IMG/VR virus record: IMGVR_UViG_3300010938_000066
Coordinates: 1-44,891 of that record
DNA: 44,891 nt
Reading direction: 5' to 3' (one strand)
DNA from: a virus
Shown here: positions 31,996-40,499 of the stretch, in pieces
Layout: the number at the start of each line of letters is the position of its first letter
How positions within the stretch are numbered: position 1 is the first letter of the stretch
Notes under the pieces: generated by a model
Database searches by the model: none
What the model was told of the DNA's origin: nothing
What the model saw: only the letters and a program-made list of their open reading frames with translations
Translations under genes and position numbers: made by a program

Positions 31996-32214
31996 TTAGA
32001 CTATTACAGTACGGCCTTTCCCCTCGGCCTTGATGCGCACCTGGCCAGTGGCAGGATCGAGAATCACGTTTTCATCCCGCTTGTCAGGACGTTCTCGCGT
32101 TGCACCCGTCGCAGGGTCTACTACCACCGGCGGGCAAACGTGGAAATAGAGCGCCCCGTCAGCCTGGATGTCACCGTACTCACCACTACAGGTGTTGCAG
32201 CGATATCGGCTCAT
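31996..32214 (-). CDS. Small zinc-knuckle protein (72 aa)
   Basis: N-terminal CNTC (C6, C9) and HVC (H25?/C27) residues suggest a zinc knuckle. A second half repeats VDPATGATRERPDKRDENVI / LDPATGQVRIKAEGKGRTVI, a short internal duplication. The ATG at 32214 overlaps the preceding stop (ATGA). Family not recognised. Confidence 0.6.
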   Translation of the reverse strand: MSRYRCNTCSGEYGDIQADGALYFHVCPPVVVDPATGATRERPDKRDENVILDPATGQVRIKAEGKGRTVIV

Positions 32215-32987
32215 ACGTCGATCCACTCCTCGACCACCATCTGGGGCGCAGACCAGTCATCGCCTGTTTGGAATGACCCTACCGAAGTCCGAATCCGGTA
32301 GTTTGCCCTCAACGAAAGATCTGGAAGTGGTTGCCCAAACTCACCAGAGCGGTTGGGGTGCTCAACACCGATAATGGCGAAGTTGTAGCGGCGGATTGCG
32401 CTAGCCGGGACTGTCTCAGGAGTGAACCAAACCCAAAATAGATTCGCTCCATCGTCAAAGAGTAGAGTGGGGTTGTTTCGTGTAACCGCTGTAGCGTCTG
32501 TTGTCAGTGTTGCCCGCCACGCTAACAATCGCCACCGTGCATTTGTTGGCACTACTTCAACACTTTGTGCCCCCGGCGCAGGATCTGTCCCCGTGATATT
32601 CCTAATCGCTCCCGGCCCCTCAGTGGGGCTACTGATCCTCCCTCCAGGCCAGGCCAGAGGAGCGGCGACGGTGACGTAATCCTGGGCCAGCACAGCTCGC
32701 TGGGTGCCGGCGGAGTCCACGATAGCAATCCGCACGAATGTCTGCCCGCGCTGAGTGGCAACGGCTGTGCTAACAACTACGGAAATAGGAACTTTTTCCC
32801 CTAGTGCAATATTTGCAATGGAAGCCAACCGGTCGGAAGTAGGATTCAATGTTGAAGAAAAATCACTACCGTCAGCGAATCGCCCAGAGACAGTTAAAGA
32901 TTGAGCTGTAAGAGAATTCCAGGTGGTCACTCGCAAAATATCGCCCGACTTGATTAAAGCTGAATTCGCTTGGATTCTACTTTCCAT
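32211..32987 (-). CDS. Beta-rich virion protein (258 aa)
   Basis: Almost all-beta, with Ser/Thr/Ala-rich strands (LTAQSLTVSGRFADGSDF, ISVVVSTAVATQRG) and a C-terminal region with Trp-containing strands (ANLFWVWFTPETVP). Probably a fibre, decoration or tail accessory protein by position between the capsid and fibre genes. Family not recognised. Confidence 0.6.
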   Translation of the reverse strand: MESRIQANSALIKSGDILRVTTWNSLTAQSLTVSGRFADGSDFSSTLNPTSDRLASIANIALGEKVPISVVVSTAVATQRGQTFVRIAIVDSAGTQRAVLAQDYVTVAAPLAWPGGRISSPTEGPGAIRNITGTDPAPGAQSVEVVPTNARWRLLAWRATLTTDATAVTRNNPTLLFDDGANLFWVWFTPETVPASAIRRYNFAIIGVEHPNRSGEFGQPLPDLSLRANYRIRTSVGSFQTGDDWSAPQMVVEEWIDV

Positions 32988-33003
32988 GATTTGCTATTCT
33001 CTC

Positions 33004-33318
33004 CTAGGCTGTGTAAATAAATGCCTTGGCTCCTGTTCCAGTTAATTCAACATATAACCCATCGTCTGAGTGAAAGATTCCTGGAGTATCCTCCGAACCC
33101 AATAGAGCATAGCCCCGAGACTCTCCAATGGGTGCAGTACCCTCAAAGATTTGCTTAGCCGCCACCGCCGATTGAGTTGCATAAATCTTGAGGTTAGCCG
33201 CAGCAGCGCCGCCCACAACTACAACAGCGGATATGCGGACAAAGGCTCTATCAGGGATAGCCACACCAGTGTCAGGAGCATCAATGTAAATCACATTTCG
33301 GATCTTGTTGATAGCCAT
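33004..33318 (-). CDS. Stand-alone copy of the fibre end module (104 aa)
   Basis: Aligns throughout with the last ~90 residues of the repeat fibre protein (29558-30976): both have RNVI, RISA-VVV, LK-YA, KQIFEGTAP-ES-GY, HS-GLY-EL-GT and end KAFIY-x-A. It is probably a small beta-barrel domain used as a capsid/tail decoration or trimerisation unit. It lies directly after the major capsid gene, a usual place for decoration proteins. Confidence 0.65.
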   Translation of the reverse strand: MAINKIRNVIYIDAPDTGVAIPDRAFVRISAVVVVGGAAAANLKIYATQSAVAAKQIFEGTAPIGESRGYALLGSEDTPGIFHSDDGLYVELTGTGAKAFIYTA

Positions 33319-33350
33319 CTCAATTTTTTCCTCCTTAATTTGGAGAAGGG

Positions 33351-33380
33351 GAGGGGGCTACCCAGAGAAGTAGCCCCCTC
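33351..33380 (-). terminator. 11-bp hairpin after the capsid gene
   Basis: GAGGGGGCTAC (33351-33361) is exactly complementary to GTAGCCCCCTC (33370-33380), with an 8-nt loop. It lies 6 nt after the capsid stop. On the minus strand a CT-rich stretch, not a T-run, follows, so it may be a partial terminator or an mRNA 3'-end stabiliser for the abundant capsid message. Confidence 0.55.
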
Positions 33381-33386
33381 ATTGGC

Positions 33387-34316
33387 TTAGGCTCCTTGAG
33401 AGCCAATCACGGCCCGCCAATCGTCCCAACCATAAGTGAACCGGAAGTCAAGCGAGTTCTTGATGGACTTCGTGTCAAAGTCCTTCTCTTGCTCGAAGAC
33501 ATCCTTCCACTTCCAATAGACGTTCAGGCAGTGGTGATCTCCCTCACCCTCGCCCTTGTTGCCAAGTACAAACCAAGCAGTGGTCGAGGTTAGGTAACGG
33601 CTAACCACAACCTGCAATCGGTCATAGTGGATGTTGACCGCGTTGGCCGCGACACCGGAAGTTTCCACTGTGTAGGCGGACTTAATGATCTCCAAGGCCG
33701 TTTTCTCCAGCTGGGGAGGAACAACCAAGAATTTCGCAGTCCGCACTATAGGCAGACCCCGGTCATCAACCAATAGGTCAAACCCATTGATAATGGCCGA
33801 CTGTAGGGCAGTAGGAGAGAGGGCTGTGGCACCCAGGTTGTTATCGTATGTGCCGCCTCCCTTTAGAGGATGATCATCGGCGCACAGAGGCTTACCATCA
33901 CCACCCACCACGTTTGAGTCAAAAGCGAGGTTGAGAATATCCCAAACTCGCAACTCAACTGTCTGGCGAGCAGCATAAGCAAGGGCCTGAGGAAGCCGAG
34001 GAATAACCCCCATAGCATCCTCTGCCATCATTTCCTTGCTCACACGGTAACCACCAGCATACGTCACGTAGACGTACCGAGTAACGAACCCCTCGAAGGC
34101 GTCATCATACGTCAGGGCCTCGCCCTGCCTCTTCTCCGACAAGGTACCAAACCCTGCCAGAGTCATGACATCAACGAATGGGCGCGGGTTGCCCTTACCT
34201 TCATCTATGACATTGAAGACCGTCGGGTAGAACTCCGGGATCTTCTGCGCCGTAGTGAAGAAGGCAATCCGCAGCGTTCGGGAGAGAGCGTTGATATAAG
34301 TATTCGTAATCAACAT
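33387..34316 (-). CDS. Major capsid protein (309 aa)
   Basis: Reads like the HK97-fold capsid group related to Mu gpT-type major head subunits: YDDAFEGFVTRYVYVTYAGGYRVSKEMMAED, a long central region with FLVVPPQLEKTALEII (spine helix area), and DFDTKSIKNSLDFRFTYGWDDWR near the end. Strong AAGGAGG precedes the ATG at 34316. Next to a decoration-type gene upstream and a hairpin downstream, as usual for highly expressed capsid genes. A GroES is encoded elsewhere that might assist its folding. Confidence 0.8.
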   Translation of the reverse strand: MLITNTYINALSRTLRIAFFTTAQKIPEFYPTVFNVIDEGKGNPRPFVDVMTLAGFGTLSEKRQGEALTYDDAFEGFVTRYVYVTYAGGYRVSKEMMAEDAMGVIPRLPQALAYAARQTVELRVWDILNLAFDSNVVGGDGKPLCADDHPLKGGGTYDNNLGATALSPTALQSAIINGFDLLVDDRGLPIVRTAKFLVVPPQLEKTALEIIKSAYTVETSGVAANAVNIHYDRLQVVVSRYLTSTTAWFVLGNKGEGEGDHHCLNVYWKWKDVFEQEKDFDTKSIKNSLDFRFTYGWDDWRAVIGSQGA

Positions 34317-34337
34317 GGCTGCTATACCTCCTTCACG

Positions 34338-34913
34338 TTAGTTCAGCAGATAGACCGAGCTCAGGAATCGAATGAATACCCGCGCGTTAGTATCCCCAGG
34401 AACCCCATCGTTAGGGCCTCTGGGGTATCCAACGACAACTGCCACCTTATTAACCTGGCCGGCGTCGGCCTTCCAGAAACCAGAAGCATCCTCAACCAAC
34501 CCGACCTGAGCCCCAATCTGAGAAAGAGAGAAGGTCCCAGAGAGGTTGATTTCGAAGATGTTATCCGGGTCAGCTGCCAAAATATGGACTCCGACACCTT
34601 CGATAGACCTTAGGAGGTTGTTAGACCCCATGAAGGTCCCACCGAAGGTACCACCAAAGTCCCCACCAGTCTGGCCAGCCCCCAGTAGCCAAGGAGTGCC
34701 TTCCTTAGTGTCGTGAAGGGCAAAGCCTAGAAGTTTCTTTGTGGCAACCGCCGGAGAGGTGGCCTTAGCGGCCAGTCCATTCGTGTCTTCATCAGACACC
34801 AAGTCACCGCCCTGAATAACAGCGGCAGTCTCAAGCGGGTAAACGATCACCCTGAACTGGTTACCCGAAATGGTACCCGCCGGGTTGACTTTACGAATAG
34901 GAATAGTTGCCAT
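34338..34913 (-). CDS. Capsid decoration/stabilisation protein candidate (191 aa)
   Basis: Beta-rich, Gly/Ala-rich sequence (ETAAVIQGGDLVSDEDTNGL, LLGFALHDTKEG) with a Gly/Phe/Thr repeat (GGDFGGTFGGTFMG). Placement just upstream of the major capsid gene is typical of head decoration proteins in such phages. GGGGTGA precedes the ATG. Confidence 0.6.
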   Translation of the reverse strand: MATIPIRKVNPAGTISGNQFRVIVYPLETAAVIQGGDLVSDEDTNGLAAKATSPAVATKKLLGFALHDTKEGTPWLLGAGQTGGDFGGTFGGTFMGSNNLLRSIEGVGVHILAADPDNIFEINLSGTFSLSQIGAQVGLVEDASGFWKADAGQVNKVAVVVGYPRGPNDGVPGDTNARVFIRFLSSVYLLN

Positions 34914-34932
34914 ATCCAGTCACCCCTAGCGT

Positions 34933-35412
34933 TTATCGCCTGCGGCGAGATTCAGTCTTAACAGTAATGTCCTCCTGAGAGAATGGGGTAGCATCTGATC
35001 CCGGCGAAATAGCTCGGGCGGTATTCTGAACAGCCTCTTCATAGCCCCTGCGAAGAGCTTGGTGCCGACGGAGAGATAGAGCCACATAGGCCTTTTGAAT
35101 CTGGTCGTAACGCTCTTTAGGCATACGCACCAGAATCAGCTCCCGCACGTGCACATAGCCATCTTCGGAAGAGGTATGGTAAGGAACTTTCATGCCGCCC
35201 AAGTCATCTGCGCGGACAGGCTCCCATACTCCCTTTCGGATTTTGTAAGCAGTGTTTGGGTCGCTTGTGTCAAGCCACCCGTAGACATACTTCGGATCAG
35301 TATCCTCAAGCCGAAGCAAGTCAACCGGAGCGATTACCTCACGAAGATCGATCTTCTCATACTCGGAAAGATCAATCTCGGCACCGAACGGACCACGAAA
35401 CTTTTCACCCAT
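34933..35412 (-). CDS. Hypothetical head-region protein (159 aa)
   Basis: The ATG at 35412 has AGGGGTGA about 6 nt upstream. It contains KYVYGWLDTSDPNTAYKIRKGVWEPV, a pattern often found in small proteins between scaffold and capsid genes, then a helical RRHQALRRGYEEA region and an Arg-rich end. Role unknown; possibly a capsid assembly factor. Confidence 0.6.
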   Translation of the reverse strand: MGEKFRGPFGAEIDLSEYEKIDLREVIAPVDLLRLEDTDPKYVYGWLDTSDPNTAYKIRKGVWEPVRADDLGGMKVPYHTSSEDGYVHVRELILVRMPKERYDQIQKAYVALSLRRHQALRRGYEEAVQNTARAISPGSDATPFSQEDITVKTESRRRR

Positions 35413-35424
35413 GTTCACTCACCC

Positions 35425-36351
35425 CTATCGGCTAAATGGACTCGGGCCTTCCTCCTCTTCAGCCATGAGCTGTTCGAGAGGGATGCCGTACCGCTCTGAA
35501 ATGATGATTTCCTCGCGCGTGGGCGTGCGCTTGGGTTTAGCCCTTGTGCTCTCGCTGGGCGTCGGCGAGGCGGTCACTTCGGCAGCCGCAGTGGGTTTTT
35601 CGCGGGGCAGAGTCTTCTGGCCTTTGGCGGCCATAATCTTCTGCCTCTGCGTATCAGCCCACATACCGAAAGCCATTGCCTTAGCCCGTGAAAGCACTAG
35701 ATCGGGATTCTGCTCGATGAGGCTCGGATCGGTCTGCGACAGAACACTGTCAAAGACTTTCTCATAGTGAGCAAACAAGGGGTCTTCCTCCTTGGCCGCT
35801 CTCTTAAAGTCTCTAACCAATGTTTGCACAGCAGTCCGACGAACCGGAGCAATGGCCGGAACGACAGCCTGTTGAATCTGTTCGGCTACAGCAGCACGAA
35901 CTAGATCCGCAAGGCCCCCGACCGGGTCTTCCTCCAAGCGTTTAGCCCAGTAAGCTCGGATTTCCTCAGCAGAGGGCTGTCGAGTAGCCGGGGCGGCTTC
36001 TTGTTCCTGAGTCCGTCCAGCGACTCGCTCCATGATGACCCGACGAGCAGCATTCGGATCTTTGTCAAAAAGCTCGATGATAGGGGCCCACGACTCATAC
36101 AGCTTAGCCTTCTCGTAGACCTCATCGAACCGACTCTTGGGAACGGCTTGCTCCTTTTGAGCAACCTGGGGGACTTTCTCAGTCTGCTCTTCCTGAGTTT
36201 GTCCCGCTTCCCTAGGAGTTTCTTTAGCCGCGGATGATTCGGCCCTGGGAGTCTCCTCTTCTCCCTCCGGCAGTCCCAAAGAAAGCTGACCAAAGATGCT
36301 GGCCAAATCTTCCTCAGGAGCCGCCGTTACATCCGGCTTCTCATCTGCCAT
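35425..36351 (-). CDS. Scaffolding-like protein (308 aa)
   Basis: Charged, low-complexity N-terminus rich in E, P, A and Q, a long helical central region (AVAEQIQQAVVPAIAPVRR, RDFKRAAKEEDPL) and a basic Pro/Thr/Lys linker before an acidic C-terminal helix (PLEQLMAEEEE). This composition and position between portal and capsid are typical of phage scaffolds; no protease motif is seen. GAGGGTTGAG precedes the ATG at 36351. Confidence 0.7.
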   Translation of the reverse strand: MADEKPDVTAAPEEDLASIFGQLSLGLPEGEEETPRAESSAAKETPREAGQTQEEQTEKVPQVAQKEQAVPKSRFDEVYEKAKLYESWAPIIELFDKDPNAARRVIMERVAGRTQEQEAAPATRQPSAEEIRAYWAKRLEEDPVGGLADLVRAAVAEQIQQAVVPAIAPVRRTAVQTLVRDFKRAAKEEDPLFAHYEKVFDSVLSQTDPSLIEQNPDLVLSRAKAMAFGMWADTQRQKIMAAKGQKTLPREKPTAAAEVTASPTPSESTRAKPKRTPTREEIIISERYGIPLEQLMAEEEEGPSPFSR

Positions 36352-36364
36352 GCTCAACCCTCCT

Positions 36365-36571
36365 TTATTGGGTTATTGATCTCTCTACGATAGCCACAAA
36401 TTCTTCCAATGCTTTCAGCCGCGCCATTTTCTCGATACGGGTACGATCTTCCAAATGCACATGAGACAGCTCATAAGTCAGGGCGTTAATCTCGTCCTGA
36501 TAATGCTGTATGAGCGTCTTATATGCGGGATTAGCTAGCAGCTCTAGTGCGGCGCGTCTTTCTAGGCGCAT
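36365..36571 (-). CDS. Small helical protein (68 aa)
   Basis: Entirely helical (ALELLANPAYKTLIQHYQDEI, RIEKMARLKALEEFVAIVER). Its start lies inside the portal gene (41-nt overlap) with AAGG about 9 nt upstream. Family not recognised; a chaperone-like or head-assembly accessory role is possible from its place between portal and scaffold. Confidence 0.6.
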   Translation of the reverse strand: MRLERRAALELLANPAYKTLIQHYQDEINALTYELSHVHLEDRTRIEKMARLKALEEFVAIVERSITQ

Positions 36572-38486
36572 TCGCGGAGCCTTCCTCGAGAGGAGGCTGC
36601 TGTTGCTGTTGCTGCTGCATAGCCTGCTGAAGCTGCAGAGCCTCTTCCTTGGTGCCTATAATTGACTCAATGTCTCGGCGGTCCCAAGCCTCAAGCAAAA
36701 CCTTCGCTAAGTTCCACTGGTGCAGCAAGCTGGCTTGCACCAATGGATGGCCCATAAGAGCCTGATAGAGGAAGTAAGCTTCTTGTCGGGCCTGCTCTCG
36801 ATCAGTAATTGGAAGATCCCCGTTGGCCCGAAACTCAATATTAGCTTGGGCCAATTCGGCGCGAGTGATCGCCACCCGTTGCGGAATGTCCCCAGTAGTC
36901 GCTGGAACCGGGACCTCAAATATCTCTTGCTCCGGCATATATTGGATCTTTAGGGCGTGGACCATCTCAAAGAGATCCACAATAGACCGCCGGATATTTT
37001 TCATCATGAGATCAAAGCGAATAAGGCTCTCTTGCTGAATAGCTCCGATCTCCGCCTGAGTGCGTCTGGCACCGGTTCCCCTTGGCGTATTAATGTCATA
37101 AAACCCAACAACCCGTTCAGCCTCTTGTCGGAGGATATTCTCTTCCGTCCAAGCTGATGGATTAATCTCCGGCATCCGCACGGGGGCAATATCCTCGGGG
37201 CTGTCAACCTCCAATCGGGCCCCTGGACCCCAGCTAACTTGGCCACCCTCTCGGATGGCTGACCCCCGGTTCACCAAGATAGGAGGAGCCAAGTTGATAG
37301 TTATAGCGTCGACCCGCTGATTTCGTATCGTGTTTAATTCACGCTGGAGGGACTCCAACCGCTCAGGGATTGCAAACCCATAAAATCGCCTGGGTCGAGG
37401 CCACGGGATGAAGGCGATGAAAGGTCGCTTTTGATGCCAATAGGGGAAGATCGTGGCTTCCAAAAGAATTCCCCATTTAAAGGCGATCGTGAACTTGCAC
37501 TCTTCCTCATAGCCATCGCCATTGAGATCCCAAGACATATAAACTTCAAATAGCTCAAATTCCTTATCGGCCCTAACTTCGCCTTGGGGACTTTCCACCA
37601 CAAATGGCTGGGTTATGGCTACTTTGCCCCCTAAGATTACGTCCTCATCGGGAGTCCGCTCGGTGGCGGCATTGTTTCGGAGATATTCCACAGCCTCTTG
37701 CTTATATTGACCGGCGTCTGCTCGCCGTTTAATCTCATCCCATCGCAGCCATATCCTGTGAGCTACGCCCTTCGCGGCCCCGCTACCAAACCGGTCAATG
37801 CTATAGGCATGAGCTGGGATGAGGTAGAAGTCCTTGAGCTCAACCGGGACGACACGCACATCATCATACTCTACCAAATCAAGTGTTTCGATGGTCTCTT
37901 GGCGAACCGGTTCTCCGTTAAGGGGATCGATAACTGGTGTGCCGTCCTCATTGAGCAGCGGGACATACTTTCGGACTCTAACTCTCCGTTTTCGTACTTC
38001 CCACCCTACTTTTAGGAGCCCGACCCCATCTCGAAGGGCTAATAGAATGGCTGTTGAAATTTCCTTATCCACCTGAGCCTTTCTAGCCCAGGCATCATAA
38101 TACCTCTCAGCTTTGGCTGCAATCTCAACGCTACCAGAATCTTTCGGGACGACAAGAACTAGCGGGTTCGCCAAAGCCGCTTTAGCGGCACGAGCATGGG
38201 TAGCATCTAGTAGCTCTTGGGTAAGAGGTACATGCAGGTTACTAGCCCCTGCCCATGGCCAATCTTTGCCCTCAGGGGTCTTGCCCTCATATAGTTTATT
38301 ATAAACTTCTAGGTCTCGATCAAGGCCCGTTCTCGACAAGACGGAGAGCCGGAGGGCATCCCACAGCCGCCCTTGAATATAGTCCCAAGTCTCATCATCA
38401 AGCCGGGGGGAAACTATCTCAACCCCCGTCCCTCGAATTTCGGGTGTTTCGGTTACAGTATCAACAGACTTTTTAGGCCTAGGCAT
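36531..38486 (-). CDS. Portal protein (651 aa)
   Basis: Recognisable portal: N-terminal WPWAGASNLHVPLTQ motif of the P22/T7-like portal group, central wing with many charged strands (RKRRVRVRKYVPLL), RFYGFAIPERLESLQRELNTIRNQR and NTPRGTGARRTQAEIG, a stem and helical region usual for portals. The C-terminus is a poly-Gln helix (QQAMQQQQQQQP). GGTGAT precedes the ATG at 38486. The dodecameric ring is the DNA entry gate and contacts the terminase. Confidence 0.88.
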   Translation of the reverse strand: MPRPKKSVDTVTETPEIRGTGVEIVSPRLDDETWDYIQGRLWDALRLSVLSRTGLDRDLEVYNKLYEGKTPEGKDWPWAGASNLHVPLTQELLDATHARAAKAALANPLVLVVPKDSGSVEIAAKAERYYDAWARKAQVDKEISTAILLALRDGVGLLKVGWEVRKRRVRVRKYVPLLNEDGTPVIDPLNGEPVRQETIETLDLVEYDDVRVVPVELKDFYLIPAHAYSIDRFGSGAAKGVAHRIWLRWDEIKRRADAGQYKQEAVEYLRNNAATERTPDEDVILGGKVAITQPFVVESPQGEVRADKEFELFEVYMSWDLNGDGYEEECKFTIAFKWGILLEATIFPYWHQKRPFIAFIPWPRPRRFYGFAIPERLESLQRELNTIRNQRVDAITINLAPPILVNRGSAIREGGQVSWGPGARLEVDSPEDIAPVRMPEINPSAWTEENILRQEAERVVGFYDINTPRGTGARRTQAEIGAIQQESLIRFDLMMKNIRRSIVDLFEMVHALKIQYMPEQEIFEVPVPATTGDIPQRVAITRAELAQANIEFRANGDLPITDREQARQEAYFLYQALMGHPLVQASLLHQWNLAKVLLEAWDRRDIESIIGTKEEALQLQQAMQQQQQQQPPLEEGSANAPRKTRRTRAAS

Positions 38487-38706
38487 TGGCAGTGATCACC
38501 GATGGAACAATAACATTTTTACCTAAAGCGGCAGGCGGCACAGGCATAAGGGCCGAAAGGATAATACTACAACCCTCAAGATTCTGTGTGCTCCATTTAG
38601 CTTGCACCTTTTTCATAGCCTCCTCGGGCCCGCTTGCTATAACATAGATAACGTCTTTGACATCACCACTCTCTTGGTGAATGAGTGCGGCGAGAACGAG
38701 AAACAT
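38479..38706 (-). CDS. Hypothetical protein (75 aa)
   Basis: Small alpha/beta protein (DVIYVIASGPEEAMKKVQAKW). It overlaps the portal start by 8 nt and the preceding small gene by 44 nt. Starts at ATG 38706 with GAGAGG about 8 nt upstream. Family not recognised. Confidence 0.55.
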   Translation of the reverse strand: MFLVLAALIHQESGDVKDVIYVIASGPEEAMKKVQAKWSTQNLEGCSIILSALMPVPPAALGKNVIVPSVITANA

Positions 38707-38842
38707 CTCTCTGTAGCCTCTCTAGGTCAAAGGTTGAACGGCCGGACACACGCATACTGTAACGCCGCTTGCGTAACTTGCGGTCGCGCTCGAAGGCGTG
38801 TCTATCAAAGATTTCCGAATCCTGTGGATGCGGTCTTGCCAC
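38663..38842 (-). CDS. Small basic protein (59 aa)
   Basis: A frame starting at GTG 38842 reads VARPHPQDSEIFDRHAF, then ERDRKLRKRRYSMRVSGRS, and stops TGA at 38663. The highly basic, amphipathic pattern recalls small proteins found next to portals in many phages. No good ribosome binding site is seen at the GTG; overlap with the preceding gene (38 nt) suggests coupling. It is less certain than its neighbours. Confidence 0.45.
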   Translation of the reverse strand: MARPHPQDSEIFDRHAFERDRKLRKRRYSMRVSGRSTFDLERLQRDVSRSRRTHSPREW

Positions 38843-39035
38843 GGCGTCGCTTGCGATATTTAGCCTTCACGGTCGTCCAGTAAGCCTTTCCTGCCACGGC
38901 TTTCGGATTGCGATAGCCCCTAGCAGCAGCCTTACGGACAATGCGCTCAAAGGTACTCGGGCGCATGATAGCCCCAGCTCGCTGACGCTCGCGCCATTCT
39001 AACAAGGCTTTAGGCATCTTCCTCCGTTTAACCAT
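38805..39035 (-). CDS. Basic small protein (76 aa), TGFGNL tail
   Basis: Very basic (MVKRRKMPKALLEWRERQR, YRKRRRGKTAS), predicted helical, probably nucleic-acid-binding. It ends STGFGNL, nearly the same tail as the adjacent gene at 39048-39215 (DTGFGSL). Family not recognised; position between terminase and portal genes suggests packaging or head assembly. Confidence 0.65.
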   Translation of the reverse strand: MVKRRKMPKALLEWRERQRAGAIMRPSTFERIVRKAAARGYRNPKAVAGKAYWTTVKAKYRKRRRGKTASTGFGNL

Positions 39036-39047
39036 AAAGTCACCCCT

Positions 39048-39215
39048 TTACAGAGAGCCAAAACCAGTATCCTTCTTTTTCTTCTTTTTATGCTTGAAGA
39101 ATTCAATCTGGCGAAGCCTCTTTTGGGCCTGCACTTTGGAACGATAGACTCGGCTCAACCTCTTACCCGTCCTTTCGGAGACAACCACATAACCCCCAGA
39201 AACTTTCCTAATCAC
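39048..39215 (-). CDS. Small basic protein (55 aa), TGFGSL tail
   Basis: A 55-codon frame starting at GTG 39215, whose first bases overlap the preceding stop (GTGA), ending TAA at 39048. It reads IRKVSGGYVVVSERTGKRLS, then QAQKRLRQIEFF and KKKKKK, a pattern of small KOW-like basic proteins common near phage portal genes. The C-terminus DTGFGSL matches its neighbour. Confidence 0.6.
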   Translation of the reverse strand: MIRKVSGGYVVVSERTGKRLSRVYRSKVQAQKRLRQIEFFKHKKKKKKDTGFGSL

Positions 39216-39412
39216 GAGCGGCCGAACTTCTTGGACCGGTTCCCGATCTTAATATAATCCGGAGAAATGGTGTAGCCGGGACCCGGGACTTCCCTGCGCT
39301 GCTTGTCGGGGGGAAGTTCTATATCGGTAGTCTGGGGAGTTGTCGTAGGGTTATGCCTCCGAATAGGGCCGCCCTGACCATAACTCTTTCCCGTCGAAAT
39401 GTGCTCAGGCAT
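39212..39412 (-). CDS. Hypothetical Pro/Thr-rich protein (66 aa)
   Basis: The ATG at 39412 has AGGTGAT about 4 nt upstream, preferred over 39421. Flexible, Pro/Thr/Gly-rich (HNPTTTPQTTDIELPP, EVPGPGYTISP) with a basic end. Probably disordered. Family not recognised. Confidence 0.55.
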   Translation of the reverse strand: MPEHISTGKSYGQGGPIRRHNPTTTPQTTDIELPPDKQRREVPGPGYTISPDYIKIGNRSKKFGRS

Positions 39413-39421
39413 GGTTATCAC

Positions 39422-39610
39422 CTAGTTCTTAGAAGTTTTGTAATCAGATCTAGGAGTTGACTTCGCTGGAAGCTTGGTGGGTCTCACTTCGGGGTCATAG
39501 TCCACATAGGGCTTATTAGCGTCCACAGCCCGCACGGCCTTGGCCCCTTTACCCTGAGGAGTCCGAGTGCCCCCAGCCTTAGCATATGGTGCCGGATATG
39601 TTGGCTTCAT
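39422..39610 (-). CDS. Hypothetical Lys/Pro-rich protein (62 aa)
   Basis: AGGAGG precedes the ATG at 39610. Low-complexity and basic (GGTRTPQGKGAKAVRAVD, PTKLPAKSTPRSDYKTSKN), probably disordered. First gene after the terminase nuclease. Family not recognised. Confidence 0.55.
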   Translation of the reverse strand: MKPTYPAPYAKAGGTRTPQGKGAKAVRAVDANKPYVDYDPEVRPTKLPAKSTPRSDYKTSKN

Positions 39611-39623
39611 ATAGATCCTCCTT

Positions 39624-40499
39624 TTAGTAACCCGTCATCGGGTCTCTTGATTCTTCACCTTCATCCCAACGTTTTCGATACTTCTTTCGTTCTTCTGGTG
39701 GCAAATCATGGATATCAACAATTGGAGTAGGGACTCCAGTAGGAGGCGCAGGTTTGCTTAGAGTCAGTTGGTGCGAGAGGGCATCGATAAGGTCATCATG
39801 CCCTAGTTCTGCCCCCGGCATCCACTCCTTTAGCTCCCGCTCCAATTCAGGGTCTATGCCTTTGCACAGGAAAATCCGACCTTCGGCAAAGAGAGGTACT
39901 AAGCCTTCTATACGAGCTCTTTTACTTCGACCGGACCCTGACTTTAGCTCGACCAAGCGAGTTCCAACTATCCCCTCATTGGCAAAAACATTCCGGAGGA
40001 TATCCTTGAGGACCACTTGGAAGGCTACAGCTTCAACACCCACCGTTACAGGTTTGAGGCGGCGGACCTCTTCAACTACAGCTTGAGTAATGTTGTCTAC
40101 GCCCCCCTTCACTCGTCGTGCCCCTAAAACATACCATATTCCTTGGGTTGTAGTCCCAACTGTCACAATGCCCGTATAGTCCGATTTCTTCTTATCTGAA
40201 ATGGCCGGGTCTATGGCCATTGTGACCCATACATGATATTCTCGGCCTGTGCCCTTATCTACAATTCTTGTATAGTCATCGGCCTTGAAGAGGACATCTG
40301 CGTAACGAATCCACTCAGGCCTGAATCGTTGTTCCTCGGGAGGTATAGGCTCATTTAGATAAGAACACGAAAAGAAATATGGGTCTCGCTCTCGTTGGAC
40401 CTCAAGGAATTCGCGGCTTAGCCTTTGCGGAAACCATAATTCCCCGCCTGGCAATATGGCAGGTCGGATCATGACCTTCCATGTGTGCTCGGAGGTCAT
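39624..40499 (-). CDS. Terminase large subunit, nuclease part (291 aa)
   Basis: RNase H-like packaging nuclease: MAIDPAISDKKKSDYTGIV (D97), VGVEAVAFQ (E156) and GHDDLIDAL (D235/D236/D239) form the acidic metal site that cuts concatemers. The N-terminus (WKVMIRPAILPGGELWFP, then RERDPYFFSCSYLNEP) is the part that normally joins ATPase and nuclease in a single TerL. Here it starts at an ATG overlapping the ATPase gene stop (ATGA, 40496-40499). No ribosome binding site is seen, so reinitiation or a frameshift is implied. Confidence 0.85.
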   Translation of the reverse strand: MTSEHTWKVMIRPAILPGGELWFPQRLSREFLEVQRERDPYFFSCSYLNEPIPPEEQRFRPEWIRYADVLFKADDYTRIVDKGTGREYHVWVTMAIDPAISDKKKSDYTGIVTVGTTTQGIWYVLGARRVKGGVDNITQAVVEEVRRLKPVTVGVEAVAFQVVLKDILRNVFANEGIVGTRLVELKSGSGRSKRARIEGLVPLFAEGRIFLCKGIDPELERELKEWMPGAELGHDDLIDALSHQLTLSKPAPPTGVPTPIVDIHDLPPEERKKYRKRWDEGEESRDPMTGY

